A stretch of 64,000 nucleotides of DNA from Aquibaculum sediminis (GTDB taxonomy: Bacteria; Pseudomonadota; Alphaproteobacteria; Kiloniellales; DSM-21159), in contig NZ_JBFCVK010000005.1 in NCBI RefSeq assembly GCF_040712085.1, forward strand, positions 124,001-188,000. The letters are read 5' to 3'. Each line of letters starts with the position of its first letter. The first letter of the stretch is position 1. The notes under the pieces are model-generated. The model had not been told where the DNA came from. It worked only from the letters and a program-made list of their open reading frames with translations, and searched no databases. Of this stretch, positions 20,449-29,822 are shown one piece after another. The translations under genes and the position numbers were made by a program.

Positions 20449-21746
20449 GATGCTGCGCCTCCTCCCGCTGCCGCCGGCGGTGGCAGCACCACACGCACCT
20501 GAGTGCCCTGTCCCTGGGGGCCGGAGGACAGGGAAAAGCGCGCCGAGATCAGCCGGGCCCGCGTCATCATGTTGTCGATGCCGCCACCTTGGCGGCGCTG
20601 CTGAGCCCCGGCCCCCTCGCCGTTGTCCAGAATGTCCAGCGTCAGTCCTTCCGAGCGCAGCGAGAGATGCACGCGGATATGGGCTGGTCCGGCGTGGCGC
20701 ACGGCATTGTTGATCGCCTCCTGCGCGATGCGAAAGAGCGCGATTCCGACCGAGGGATCCAGGCTGTCGCAGGCGCCGTCCGTTTCGTCCGTCACCTCCC
20801 AGGTGACAGAGAGCCCGCTGTCCCGCACCGAGCGCTCCAGATGGTTCTCCACCGCCTGCGCCAGACCGAAAAGCTGGAGCACCGAAGGCCGCGCCTGCTC
20901 GATGATGTTGCGCAGATCCTGCATGCAGTCCTGCAGGCTGCGGCTGAGCGGCTCCAGCGCTTCGGCGGTGATATCACCCGTGCGCGACAGGCTTTCGACC
21001 CGCCGGGTGAGGCGCGTCAGATCGGCCAGGGTCTGGTCGTGCAGGTCCATGCCGATACGCTGGCGCTCCTGCTCCAGGGCTTCGGTCAACTTGAGCGCGC
21101 CCAGGCGCAAGCCTTCTTCACGCGCGCGCACCTCGGCTTCGACGATGGCGGAGCGTTGCGCACGCTCGGCCGCCTGCAATGCGAAGAAATAGGGTGAAAG
21201 CAGATCGGCCACGGCACGGGCGTAGGCCACCTCCTCCATGCCGTAGAGATTGCCTTCGCGCGACGAGCAGGATAGGGCGCCGATGATCTCGCCCTGCACC
21301 TTCATCGGCACATGGACCCGGCTGCGCAGCGATTGCTCAAGAATCGGGCGGGTCAGCGCGCCGGGAAAATGAAAGCGCGGGTCCTGGCAGGCATCGTCGG
21401 TCAGCAGGTGCTCGACTTCGCCCCACAGCAAGGAGCGGATCGGACTGTGCGCCACAGGCTCGGCCTGCATCTCGCTCCAGAGGGTGCGGATCCCCGTTTC
21501 ATAGGCGGTGTGGCACGCGCCCTCCGGGGTCATGAGGCAGACATCCAGGTGGTCGTGCGGCAGGATATGCGCGACCTCGGCAGAGACGGTGTGGATGGCA
21601 GAGCCCAGATCCAGCTGCCCGGCCAGCAGGCGGGAGATTTCGAGGTAGTGGTCGATCAAGGCCGACGGCGCCACCCGCGACCTGCGGTGCGCCGCACTCT
21701 CCTGGTTCCGTCCGACACCGGCCGAGCGCCGGGCAAGCGCGTTCAT
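20445..21746 (-). CDS. Soluble GAF-domain histidine kinase (NarX/HisKA_3 type)
   Basis: 433 residues from the ATG at 21746, which follows AGAGGAAG; a longer frame to 22121 has an implausible Arg/Cys-rich lead. Domains are GAF (about 45-190), a coiled-coil (200-230), HisKA_3 dimerisation domain with phospho-accepting H236 (GMDLHDQTLAD), and an HATPase_c domain with N-box NNAVRHA and G-boxes DNGEG and GGGIDNM. No membrane segment is seen, so it senses a cytoplasmic ligand or redox cue. It pairs with the downstream regulator and is divergent from the sugar ABC operon, its likely target. Confidence 0.9.
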   Translation of the reverse strand: MNALARRSAGVGRNQESAAHRRSRVAPSALIDHYLEISRLLAGQLDLGSAIHTVSAEVAHILPHDHLDVCLMTPEGACHTAYETGIRTLWSEMQAEPVAHSPIRSLLWGEVEHLLTDDACQDPRFHFPGALTRPILEQSLRSRVHVPMKVQGEIIGALSCSSREGNLYGMEEVAYARAVADLLSPYFFALQAAERAQRSAIVEAEVRAREEGLRLGALKLTEALEQERQRIGMDLHDQTLADLTRLTRRVESLSRTGDITAEALEPLSRSLQDCMQDLRNIIEQARPSVLQLFGLAQAVENHLERSVRDSGLSVTWEVTDETDGACDSLDPSVGIALFRIAQEAINNAVRHAGPAHIRVHLSLRSEGLTLDILDNGEGAGAQQRRQGGGIDNMMTRARLISARFSLSSGPQGQGTQVRVVLPPPAAAGGGAAS

Positions 21747-21810
21747 CGCAAAGCTTCCTCTCCCGCGAATGCCAGAGACCGACAGTAAGCGCTGCCGCCC
21801 GCCGGTCCGT

Positions 21811-21847
21811 CTTGCGTGATCCCGCAAGGATTGCGCCAAAAGGCGCA
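21811..21847. promoter_or_regulatory. Two adjacent inverted repeats in the kinase/ABC divergent region
   Basis: CTTGCG-N6-CGCAAG (21811-21828) and TGCGCC-AAAA-GGCGCA (21832-21847), both perfect, are separated by 3 bases in the 272-base gap between the histidine kinase and the sugar-binding protein. They could be operators for the regulator or form RNA hairpins in the kinase leader. Confidence 0.4.
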
Positions 21848-22018
21848 GCGTCTTTGCCGTTATGCGCCTGTACAGGCCCGATAGCCTATTCCATCCTGCC
21901 TGCCAATGAGGGGACGGGCTGCAATCGCAGACGCCGGCGCCCTCGCCTGCCCCTTGGCGCCGCGACAACAAGGCTCGCGCACACGTCAGGTGGGCCACCC
22001 AGGGAGGAAAAGCGAGAG

Positions 22019-23035
22019 ATGAAGAGACACAGTTTGCTGCTGGCCGGCGCAGCCGGTTTGTGCCTGGCCATGCCCCTGTCTGCCCAGGCTGACACGTCCG
22101 ACAAGAGCATCGCGCTGTCAAACAACTACGCCGGCAACTCCTGGCGCCAGGCCATGCTGACCAGCTGGGAAACGGTGACCGGGCCGGCTGTCGAGGATGG
22201 CGTTGTCGCCGCTGCCGATGCCTTCACCACGGCTGAGAACCAGGTGACCGAGCAGGCGGCACAGATTCAGAACCTGATCCTGCAGGGCTACGACGCCATT
22301 GTGATCAATGCCGCCTCGCCCACCGGCCTCAACGGCGCGGTACGGGAAGCCTGCGATGCCGGGATCGTCGTCGTGTCCTTCGATGGTGTCGTCACCGAGC
22401 CCTGCGCCTGGCGGATCGCGGTCGATTTCCACCAGATGGGATCCGATCAGGTCGCCTATCTGGCGGAACGGCTGCCCGATGGTGGCAACCTTTTGGAAAT
22501 CCGCGGCCTGGCTGGCGTTTTCGTGGACGACGAGATCTCCGCCGGCATTCACGCCGGCGTGGAGGAGCACCCGCAGTTCGAGATCGCCGGCTCGGTGCAT
22601 GGCGACTGGGCCCAAGACGTGGCGCAGCGCGCGGTTGCCGGCATTCTGCCCAGCCTGCCCGAGATCGTCGGCGTGGTGACCCAGGGCGGTGACGGCTACG
22701 GCGCCGCACAGGCCTTCGCCGCCACCGACCGTGAGATGCCGATTATTGTCATGGGCAACCGGCACGACGAGTTGACCTGGTGGAAGGAGCAGAAGGACGC
22801 CAACGGCTACGAGACCATGTCGGTTTCCATTGCTCCGGGCGTGTCCACCCTGGCCTTCTGGGTGGCCCAGCAGGTGCTCGACGGCGCCGAGGTGCCGAAG
22901 GACCTGACCGTGCCCTTCCTGCGCATCGATCAGGACAACCTCGAGGAAAACCTGGCCAACACCCAGGAAGGCGGCGTAGCAAACGTCGAGTATACCCTCG
23001 AAGACGCTCAGGACGTGATCGCCGAAGCCCAGTAA
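22019..23035 (+). CDS. Periplasmic sugar-binding protein of an ABC importer
   Basis: 338 residues of the RbsB/XylF-like (periplasmic-binding-protein 4) family. The signal peptide covers about 1-24 (ending AQAD), and the start has AGGGAGG 9 bases upstream. The ligand-binding fold is shown by the N-terminal SNNYAGNSWRQAML, DAIVINAASP near residue 95, the hinge motif ISAGIHAGVEE, and TQGGDGYG near 220. It captures a sugar or sugar acid and delivers it to the permeases. It is the first gene of a five-gene operon. Confidence 0.92.
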   Translation: MKRHSLLLAGAAGLCLAMPLSAQADTSDKSIALSNNYAGNSWRQAMLTSWETVTGPAVEDGVVAAADAFTTAENQVTEQAAQIQNLILQGYDAIVINAASPTGLNGAVREACDAGIVVVSFDGVVTEPCAWRIAVDFHQMGSDQVAYLAERLPDGGNLLEIRGLAGVFVDDEISAGIHAGVEEHPQFEIAGSVHGDWAQDVAQRAVAGILPSLPEIVGVVTQGGDGYGAAQAFAATDREMPIIVMGNRHDELTWWKEQKDANGYETMSVSIAPGVSTLAFWVAQQVLDGAEVPKDLTVPFLRIDQDNLEENLANTQEGGVANVEYTLEDAQDVIAEAQ

Positions 23036-23108
23036 CGCATCGGCGCATTGCTTGCGCCCGCACGGCCTGCCACGGGCCGTGCGGGCCTTTCGCACGACAA
23101 GGCAGCGC

Positions 23109-24572
23109 ATGACCCCGGACACAGCCCCGCCCCTGATCGAAGTGGAGCAGGCTCGCCTGCGCTTCGGCGCCGTGAAAGCGCTGGATGGCGCCACCCTGCA
23201 CATCCGTCCCGGCGAATGCGTGGGGCTTGTCGGACACAACGGCGCCGGCAAGTCCACCATCGTCAACGTGATCAACGGTGCGCTCACACCCGATGAGGGC
23301 ACGCTGCGGGCGGATGGCGCGCCGGTGGAGCGCTACGGCATCAAGGCCGCCCACGCACTCGGCGTGCGCTGCGTCTTTCAGGAGCTCTCGCTCTGCCCCA
23401 ATCTCACGGTCATCGAGAACACGCGGATCGTCCACCGCGAGCTCGGGAGCGGTCGCGGGCTTGGTTGGCGCGGCACGGCGCGGCGCATCATCGAGCGAAG
23501 CCTCGATGGGATCTTTCCGGGCCATGGCATCGACAGCCGCGCCGCGGTCGGCAGCCTCTCGATCGCCCAGCGCCAGATGGCGGAAATCGCCATGGCCTTC
23601 TCCGACGCCGGCGCGCCGCCGCGGCTGGTCATCCTGGACGAGCCCACCTCTTCCCTCGATGCCACCCTGGCCGGGCAGTTGCTGGCGCAGGTGCGCCGCT
23701 TCGTGGACGCCGGCGGCTCGGTCATTTTCATATCCCATATCCTGCACGAGATTCTCTCCACCTCCGACCGCGTGGTGGTGATGAAGGACGGCCACGTCGT
23801 CGCCGAGCGACCGGCCGGGGGTTTCACCGCCGACAGCCTGTTCGAGGCCATGGGCAGTGTCGCGAAGCCCGAAAATGCCGCCCAGGCCAGGCGCGACCTC
23901 TCCTCGGCCCCGGTGATGCTTGAGCAGCGCGGGCGCGGCCTGCCGTTCCGCGCCCATCGCGGTGAACTGGTCGGGCTGACCGGGCTCAGCGGCCATGGCC
24001 AGACCGAGATGCTGCTGGAACTCTACCGGCAGCGCAGTGGTGACTGGCTGCCGTTGCGCGACCCGGCCGTTGCCTTCGTTGCCGGCGACCGGCGGGTGAA
24101 CGGCATCTTCCACCTCTGGAGCATCCTGGAGAATTTCGCCGTCGCCTCGCTGGGCGATCTGACCCGCCGCGGCCTGGTGAACGACTCTGCGGTGGCTGAC
24201 AAGGGCGACGGCTGGAAGCGGCGCATCGAGATCCGCACCCAGGACATGAACAACCCCATCCTCTCGCTCTCCGGCGGCAATCAGCAGAAGGTGCTCTTCG
24301 CCCGCGCCCTTGCCACCCGGGCGCCGGTCGTCCTGATGGACGATCCCATGCGCGGCGTGGACGTCGGCACCAAGCGCGAGGTCTATCAGATCCTGCGCGA
24401 GGAGGCCGCCGGCGAGCGGACCTTCGTCTGGTACTCCACGGAAACCGAAGAGGTCTGCCTCTGCGATCGAGTCTACGTCTTCCGGGAGGGGGAGATCGTC
24501 GCCGAGCTGGTGGGCGAGGAGATCAACGAGGCCAACATTCTTGCCGCCTCATTCCAGGGAGAGGCGGCATGA
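23109..24572 (+). CDS. Sugar ABC transporter, double ATP-binding subunit (RbsA/MglA-like)
   Basis: 487 residues with two fused ATPase domains. The first has Walker A VGHNGAGKST (about 39-48), signature GSLSIAQRQMAEIA and Walker B VILDEPTSSLD. The second has the degenerate P-loop typical of this family (GLSGHGQTE), signature LSLSGGNQQKVLFARAL and MDDPMRGVDVG. The inner-membrane complex hydrolyses ATP to import the sugar. It overlaps the first permease by 4 bases. In the first domain the LSGG signature is replaced by LSIAQRQ, as is usual for these proteins. Confidence 0.93.
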   Translation: MTPDTAPPLIEVEQARLRFGAVKALDGATLHIRPGECVGLVGHNGAGKSTIVNVINGALTPDEGTLRADGAPVERYGIKAAHALGVRCVFQELSLCPNLTVIENTRIVHRELGSGRGLGWRGTARRIIERSLDGIFPGHGIDSRAAVGSLSIAQRQMAEIAMAFSDAGAPPRLVILDEPTSSLDATLAGQLLAQVRRFVDAGGSVIFISHILHEILSTSDRVVVMKDGHVVAERPAGGFTADSLFEAMGSVAKPENAAQARRDLSSAPVMLEQRGRGLPFRAHRGELVGLTGLSGHGQTEMLLELYRQRSGDWLPLRDPAVAFVAGDRRVNGIFHLWSILENFAVASLGDLTRRGLVNDSAVADKGDGWKRRIEIRTQDMNNPILSLSGGNQQKVLFARALATRAPVVLMDDPMRGVDVGTKREVYQILREEAAGERTFVWYSTETEEVCLCDRVYVFREGEIVAELVGEEINEANILAASFQGEAA

Positions 24573-25516
24573 GCCTGAGACCCTCCGTCGACGCAATGCG
24601 CCTTGTGGTGCCCACGTTGGCGCTGACCGCCCTGCTGGCTGCTGTGTTCTGGCTGCAGCCGCGGGCCATGAGCTACATGGGCCTGAACCTGCTGTTCAAT
24701 CTGGCCGTGCCCATCGCGCTGGCGACCCTGGCCCAGATGTTCATCCTGGCTGTGAACAATCTTGACCTGTCCATCGGCGCCTTCGTCAGCTTCGCTGCCT
24801 GCGTCAGCGCCACCTTCCTGCAAAGCACGCCCCTGCTCGGGGTGCTCATCCTGCTCGCAGCCATTGCGGCCTATGCGGCCATCGGTGCGGTGATCCACTT
24901 GCGTAACCTGCCCTCCATCGTGGTGACGCTCGGCATGAGCTTCGTGTGGACCGGCCTGGCCGTGCTGCTGCTGCCGGCCCCGGGTGGATCGCCGCCGGAC
25001 TGGGCACGCTCGCTGATGACCACCAAGCCGCCCCTGGTGCCCATGGCCATCGTTGCCAGCGTGATCATCGCGCTGATCGCGCACCTGATCGTCACCCGCT
25101 CGTCGCTGGGCGTGCTGATCCGCGGTGTCGGTGGCAATGAGCGCTCGGTGGAGCGCGCCGGCTGGTCGGTACTCTGGGCCAAGACGGCGGCCTATGCCCT
25201 GGCCGGGACCTTCGCCGTCGCGGCGGGCATCGCCCTGGTGGGCCTGACGACCTCCGCCGACGCCAACATAGCGCTGCGCTACACGCTGCTGTCCATCGCC
25301 GGGGTCATTCTCGGCGGCGGCGAGTTCGTGGGCGGGCGTGTCTCCCCGGTCGGGGCGGTTATCGGCGCCCTGACGCTCACGCTTGCCGCATCCTTTCTCT
25401 CTTTCATGCGGATCTCGCCCGATTGGCAGATCGGCGCCCAAGGCGCCATCCTCATCATCGTGCTGGCGCTCAGGCTGTTCCTCAACCGCCTGGAACGCCG
25501 GGAGGGTCGGGCATGA
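24569..25516 (+). CDS. Sugar ABC transporter permease (RbsC-like) 1
   Basis: 315 residues, mostly hydrophobic with about eight membrane segments. The family signature ILAVNNLDLSIGAFVSF lies near residues 65-82, and a later GGGEFVGGRVSPVGAVIGA corresponds to the conserved C-terminal GG motif. Start ATG overlaps the ATPase stop. It pairs with the next permease as a heterodimer, as in other importers with two permease genes. Confidence 0.92.
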   Translation: MSLRPSVDAMRLVVPTLALTALLAAVFWLQPRAMSYMGLNLLFNLAVPIALATLAQMFILAVNNLDLSIGAFVSFAACVSATFLQSTPLLGVLILLAAIAAYAAIGAVIHLRNLPSIVVTLGMSFVWTGLAVLLLPAPGGSPPDWARSLMTTKPPLVPMAIVASVIIALIAHLIVTRSSLGVLIRGVGGNERSVERAGWSVLWAKTAAYALAGTFAVAAGIALVGLTTSADANIALRYTLLSIAGVILGGGEFVGGRVSPVGAVIGALTLTLAASFLSFMRISPDWQIGAQGAILIIVLALRLFLNRLERREGRA

Positions 25517-26463
25517 CGCGCGCCGCGAAACTGCTGCAGAAGCCTTGGATCTGGGCCTTCGTGGCCGCGCTGCTGGTCTGGATCCTCACCGTTTCCGTCA
25601 CCGGCGGCACCAGCGCGCGTGGCCTCACCCATGCCGCCTTCACCTTCGCCTCCTTTGCGGTAATCGTCGGCACCGGTCAGATGCTGGTGATCACGCTCGG
25701 GCCCGGCAACATCGATCTCTCCGTTCCCGCCACCATGACGCTTGCCGGAACCGTGGCCCTGAAGGTCATGGCGGTCGACAACACCATGATCCTGCCCGGC
25801 CTGCTGATCGCCATTGGCATCGGCATCGGGGTGGGCAGCGCGAACTACGCGCTGATTAAGCTGCTGCGCATCCCGCCGATCATTGCGACGCTTTGCATGA
25901 GCTTTCTGGTGCAGTCGACGGCGATCTGGACCAATCGCGGCCTGCGCGTGAAGCCGCCGCCGGCATTGGCTGAGTTCGCCACCTCCAGCCCGCTCGGCAT
26001 TCCGAACGTCGCGCTGGTGGCGCTGCTCATCACCCTGGGCGCCTGGGTGCTGCTCGAACGCAGCCTCTACGGCCGCTGGATCACCGCCATCGGCCAGAGC
26101 ATGGCGGCGGCGCGCATGGCCGGCATCCCGGTCGACGGCGCGCGCGCGCTCACCTACGTGATCTGCGCCGTGCTGGCGTCGGTCGCCGGCTATCTCCTCG
26201 CCAGTTTCTCCGGCGGCGCTGCCCTCAACATGGGAGCCGAGTACCTCTTGATGTCGATTGCCGTGGTGGTGATCGGCGGCACCTCGGTGGCCGGTGGCTA
26301 CTCGAACGTGCCGGGCATCTGGGGCGCCTCGCTCTTCATGTTCCTGGTGGTGTCCATGCTCAACACCTACGGCCTGGGCGCGGGCTTCCGGATGATCATG
26401 ACCGGCGTGATCATCATCGCCGTCATCCTGCTCGCCAGCCGGCGCCAGGTTTCCTCTCCCTGA
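25513..26463 (+). CDS. Sugar ABC transporter permease (RbsC-like) 2
   Basis: 316 residues with about eight to nine membrane segments. The conserved TLGPGNIDLSVPATMTLAG and the C-terminal GGTSVAGGYSNVPGIWGA identify the family. It overlaps the previous gene by 4 bases. Together with permease 1, the ATPase and the binding protein it makes a complete importer. Confidence 0.92.
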   Translation: MTRAAKLLQKPWIWAFVAALLVWILTVSVTGGTSARGLTHAAFTFASFAVIVGTGQMLVITLGPGNIDLSVPATMTLAGTVALKVMAVDNTMILPGLLIAIGIGIGVGSANYALIKLLRIPPIIATLCMSFLVQSTAIWTNRGLRVKPPPALAEFATSSPLGIPNVALVALLITLGAWVLLERSLYGRWITAIGQSMAAARMAGIPVDGARALTYVICAVLASVAGYLLASFSGGAALNMGAEYLLMSIAVVVIGGTSVAGGYSNVPGIWGASLFMFLVVSMLNTYGLGAGFRMIMTGVIIIAVILLASRRQVSSP

Positions 26464-26490
26464 TCCTTCTCGCAACGGACGCTTTCAGCC

Positions 26491-27405
26491 ATGGCCGACT
26501 TTCCTGAATACGAGGTCCACGACCCGCGCTTTCGCTACCTCGTCCTGCCCAATGCGCGCCTGGAGGAGCTCTATCGTGGCTGCCGCTGGGCGGAGGGGCC
26601 GGTCTGGTTCAGCGATGCCAACCAGCTGCTGTTCAGCGACATTCCCAATCAGCGGCTGTTGCGCTGGGAACCAGAGGGGGGTGTTTCCGTCTTTCGCCAG
26701 CCCTCCAACTTCACCAACGGCAACACCCGCGACCGGCAAGGGCGGCTGGTGTCATGCGAGCACGGCACCCGGCGGGTCACCCGCACCGAGATCGATGGCA
26801 GCGTGACCGTGCTTGCCGATTGCCATGACGGTAAGCGGCTCAATTCGCCCAATGACGTGGTGGTGCGTTCCGACGGCTCGATCTGGTTCACCGATCCGAC
26901 CTACGGCATCCTCTCCGACTACGAGGGCTACAAGGCGGATCCGGAGCAGACGAGCAACAACGTCTACCGCATCGATCCTGACAGCGGTGCCTGCCGCGTT
27001 GTGTGCGACGACTTCGGCCAGCCCAACGGCCTCGCCTTCTCGCCCGACGAGCGCATTCTCTACGTGGCCGATTCAGCCGCCAGTCACGACGAACAGGCGC
27101 CGCGGCACATCCGGGCCTTCGACGTCAACGAGGCTGGCACGCTGAGCAATGGGCGGGCTTTTGCGGAAATCGATGCCGGCATACCCGACGGCTTTCGCCT
27201 GGATACCCAGGGCAATCTCTGGTCCAGCGCCCGGGACGGCATCCACTGCTTCGCTCCGGACGGCACATTGCTGGGCAAGATCCTGGTGCCCCAGTTGGTG
27301 GCGAACCTCACCTTCGGCGGTCCGCGGCGCAACCGCCTCTTCATCACCGCCACGGAGTCGCTCTATTCCGTCTTCGTGGCCGCGACGGGCGCCCAGGCTC
27401 CCTGA
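26491..27405 (+). CDS. SMP-30/gluconolactonase-like hydrolase
   Basis: 304 residues forming a six-bladed propeller. Supporting motifs are the metal-site E in CRWAEGPVWF, GRLVSCEHGTRR, the SPNDVVVRSDGSIWFTDPTYG signature region (ligands N and D) and the late Asp in YVADSAAS. It probably opens an aldonolactone made from the imported sugar. Its place at the end of the ABC operon, 27 bases after the permease, ties it to that pathway. A bidirectional hairpin follows. Confidence 0.9.
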   Translation: MADFPEYEVHDPRFRYLVLPNARLEELYRGCRWAEGPVWFSDANQLLFSDIPNQRLLRWEPEGGVSVFRQPSNFTNGNTRDRQGRLVSCEHGTRRVTRTEIDGSVTVLADCHDGKRLNSPNDVVVRSDGSIWFTDPTYGILSDYEGYKADPEQTSNNVYRIDPDSGACRVVCDDFGQPNGLAFSPDERILYVADSAASHDEQAPRHIRAFDVNEAGTLSNGRAFAEIDAGIPDGFRLDTQGNLWSSARDGIHCFAPDGTLLGKILVPQLVANLTFGGPRRNRLFITATESLYSVFVAATGAQAP

Positions 27406-27428
27406 GCGCGTCCTCTGGCCCGGAATCA

Positions 27429-27460
27429 GAAAGGGCGTCCGAAACGGACGCCCTTTCCTT
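27429..27460. terminator. Bidirectional terminator between the sugar operon and the cold-shock gene
   Basis: Perfect 13-base-pair stem (27429-27441 with 27445-27457) and an AAA loop between two convergent genes. Its arms carry AAA and TTT at their ends, so it can work in both directions. Confidence 0.85.
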
Positions 27461-27480
27461 GTTACGCCAAGTCAGCCGGT

Positions 27481-27690
27481 TCAGGCTGCCTTGAGGTTCT
27501 CCGCCGAAGACTTACCACGACGCGGATCAACCTGCTCTTCGTAGGAAACCTTCTGACCTTCGGCCAGGCTGTTCATGCCAGCGCGCTCAACGGCGGAAAT
27601 GTGGACGAAAACGTCCGGTCCGCCGGCGTCCGGCTGAATGAAACCATAACCCTTGGTGCTATTAAACCACTTGACGGTACCAACAGGCAT
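27481..27690 (-). CDS. Cold-shock/CspA family RNA chaperone
   Basis: 69-residue nucleic-acid binding protein. Both RNA-binding motifs are present: KGYGFIQ (RNP1) and DVFVHIS (RNP2), with the N-terminal GTVKWFNSTKG. The downstream tail DPRRGKSSAENLKA is typical. The 213-base gap upstream (27691-27903) probably holds the promoter and a long 5' leader, as in many csp genes. I cannot identify a specific thermosensor there. Confidence 0.96.
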   Translation of the reverse strand: MPVGTVKWFNSTKGYGFIQPDAGGPDVFVHISAVERAGMNSLAEGQKVSYEEQVDPRRGKSSAENLKAA

Positions 27691-27903
27691 GCCGTCCTCC
27701 GTTCATCGAGTTAAACTGCGCCGTAACACCGTTAGCGGCGCATCAGACTGTCTCTGGGAAAAGCGCGATCGAGAACCCAGAGGGTAGAACGGGTCGGCAG
27801 ATCAGAAGCAGAATGACTAGGCTAAGATAGGCGCTTCAGCCCCCACCGCAAGGGAAATCTTTCGGCCGGCCGGCCAGCTCCCGCAAAAGCCTATTAATAC
27901 TGG

Positions 27904-29040
27904 CTATTCCGCGGCGATCTGCCGAGCGATGATCAAGCGCTGGATGTCACTGGTGCCTTCGTAGATCTGGCAGACCCGCACATCGCGATAGATGCGCTCG
28001 ACGGGGAAGTCCTCCAGATAGCCATAGCCACCGAAAACCTGAATGGCCGCCGAGCAGACCTCCTCGGCAATCTCGGAGGCATGGAGCTTGGCCATGGCGG
28101 CTTCGCGCAGACAGGGCTTTCCCGCGTCTCTCAGTGCGGCAGCGTGCAGCGTCATCAGCTCGGCAGCGTGGAGTTTGGTGGCCATGTCGGCGAGTCGGAA
28201 TCCCACCGCCTGATGCTCGACGATCCGCTTGCCGAAGCTTTCACGCTCCCGCGCATAAGCACAGGCATGCTCGTAGGCAGCGCGCGCCATGCCCACGGAC
28301 TGGGCGGCGATGCCGATTCGCCCGCCCTCAAGGTTGGCGAGCGCGATGCGGTAGCCCTCGCCCTCCTCGCCCAGCATCAAGTCGGGCGTGAGCTCCAGGT
28401 CCTCGAAGACGATCTGGCAGGTGTCGGAGGCGCGCTGGCCCAACTTCTTCTCGACCCCGGCCACTGTCCACCCGGGGCTGTCGGTGGGTACGATGAAGGC
28501 GGAGATGCCCTTACGGCCCTTTTCGGGATCGGTCACCGCGAAGACGATGGCCAGCTTGGCGTTGCGGCCGGAGGTGATGAACTGCTTGGTCCCGTTCAGG
28601 ATCCACTTGTTGCCCTCCCGGCGCGCCCGGGTCTTGATCGCCGCGGCATCCGATCCTGCCTGGGGCTCGGTCAGGCAGAAGGCTGTGAGCGCCTCGCCGC
28701 GGGCCATGGGCTTGAGGAAGCGTTCCTTCTGCTCCTCACTGCCGAAGCGCAGCACCGGCAGGCAGCCGACGGAGTTGTGCACGCTCATGATGGTGGAGCA
28801 GGAGCCGTCGCCGCCCGCGATCTCCATCAAGGCCGCTGCATAGGACAAGGTGTCCGCGCCGGCGCCGTCCCAGGCTTCGGGCACTGTCATGCCCATGAAG
28901 CCCAGCGCCGCCATCTCCTGCAGCGCCTCGGCCGGAAAGCGGCTTTCGCGATCCCACTCGGCGGCGAAGGGTGCCAGGCGATCGCGGGCGAAGGTCCGAG
29001 CCGTTTCCCGGATCATTGCCTGTTCTTCGCTCAACAGCAT
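27904..29040 (-). CDS. Acyl-CoA dehydrogenase
   Basis: 378-residue flavoenzyme that oxidises acyl-CoA to enoyl-CoA. Start at 29040 is set by a GGGAGGG ribosome site; a longer frame begins at 29091. Signatures: CLTEPQAGSD (about 120-129) and FGGYGYLEDFPVERIYRD near 335. The catalytic base is probably the glutamate in QIYEGTSDIQRLI. It resembles short/branched-chain enzymes. It may be the start of a leftward unit that also includes the SDR and LtnD-like genes upstream, but gaps of 25 and 76 bases leave this open. Confidence 0.93.
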   Translation of the reverse strand: MLLSEEQAMIRETARTFARDRLAPFAAEWDRESRFPAEALQEMAALGFMGMTVPEAWDGAGADTLSYAAALMEIAGGDGSCSTIMSVHNSVGCLPVLRFGSEEQKERFLKPMARGEALTAFCLTEPQAGSDAAAIKTRARREGNKWILNGTKQFITSGRNAKLAIVFAVTDPEKGRKGISAFIVPTDSPGWTVAGVEKKLGQRASDTCQIVFEDLELTPDLMLGEEGEGYRIALANLEGGRIGIAAQSVGMARAAYEHACAYARERESFGKRIVEHQAVGFRLADMATKLHAAELMTLHAAALRDAGKPCLREAAMAKLHASEIAEEVCSAAIQVFGGYGYLEDFPVERIYRDVRVCQIYEGTSDIQRLIIARQIAAE

Positions 29041-29065
29041 GGCGGCCCTCCCTGCCTGCGCCCCC

Positions 29066-29746
29066 TCACCAGGGGATGACGCTCCCATCATGGTCGAAAA
29101 ACCCGCCGCTGTCTGCGGGCTGCAGGCGCTCGAACAGGCTCCGCAGGTCCGCAGCCGAGCTGTCGGCTGTCAGGGGTGCCGACGCCCCGCCCATGTCCGT
29201 GCTGACCCAGCCGGGATGCACCGAGACCACCGTGATCCCCTGCGCGGCAAGATCGACCGCAAGGCTGCGGGTCACCATGTTCAGGGCCGCCTTGCTGCTG
29301 CGATAGAGGTAATCATCGCCGCCGCTGTTGCGCGCAATGGAACCCATCACCGAGCTGACGTTGACGATCAGGCGCCGCTCACTCAAAGCAACCAAGGGGG
29401 CGAACTGCTCGGTCATGCGCAAGGGGCCCATGACGTTCACAGCCATGACCCGAGCCCAGCTGTCGTAGTCCACCGCGCCCAGGCGCGCACGAGCCCCACG
29501 CGAACCGGCGTTGTTGATCAGCAGGTCGACAGGTTGATCGGCCAGGCTGCGGGCCAGGGCGGAAACCTGCAGCGCATCGGTCACCTCCAGCCGATGCAGG
29601 GACAGATCGCCCTCCAGAGCGCGCAGCTTCGTCGCCTTCTCGGGATGCCGGCAGCAGGCGTGCACCTGCCAGCCGTCGGCCAGGAAACCGCGCGTCAGAG
29701 CAAGGCCAATTCCTCGGTTCGCTCCGGTAACGACAACGCTTGGCAA
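29066..29746 (-). CDS. Short-chain dehydrogenase/reductase
   Basis: 226-residue Rossmann-fold oxidoreductase. The cofactor motif TGANRGIG is at residues 7-14, NNAG lies near 78-81, and the catalytic Tyr-Lys pair is in YRSSKAALN. A serine in SSVMGS completes the triad. It resembles the SDR family members of the C-factor/sniffer type. Substrate unknown. Confidence 0.9.
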   Translation of the reverse strand: MPSVVVTGANRGIGLALTRGFLADGWQVHACCRHPEKATKLRALEGDLSLHRLEVTDALQVSALARSLADQPVDLLINNAGSRGARARLGAVDYDSWARVMAVNVMGPLRMTEQFAPLVALSERRLIVNVSSVMGSIARNSGGDDYLYRSSKAALNMVTRSLAVDLAAQGITVVSVHPGWVSTDMGGASAPLTADSSAADLRSLFERLQPADSGGFFDHDGSVIPW

Positions 29747-29822
29747 GAGACCTCCTCGTGCCTGCGGGTGGAACAGGCGGCGAGCCTATCCCCTTAGCTG
29801 CCGCCTGTCATGGAGCTCCGGG

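Noticed and set aside
20445..22121. Longer kinase start at 22121
   Set aside because: The extra 125 residues are Arg/Cys-rich, unlike a protein domain, and would run through the ABC operon's promoter and start.
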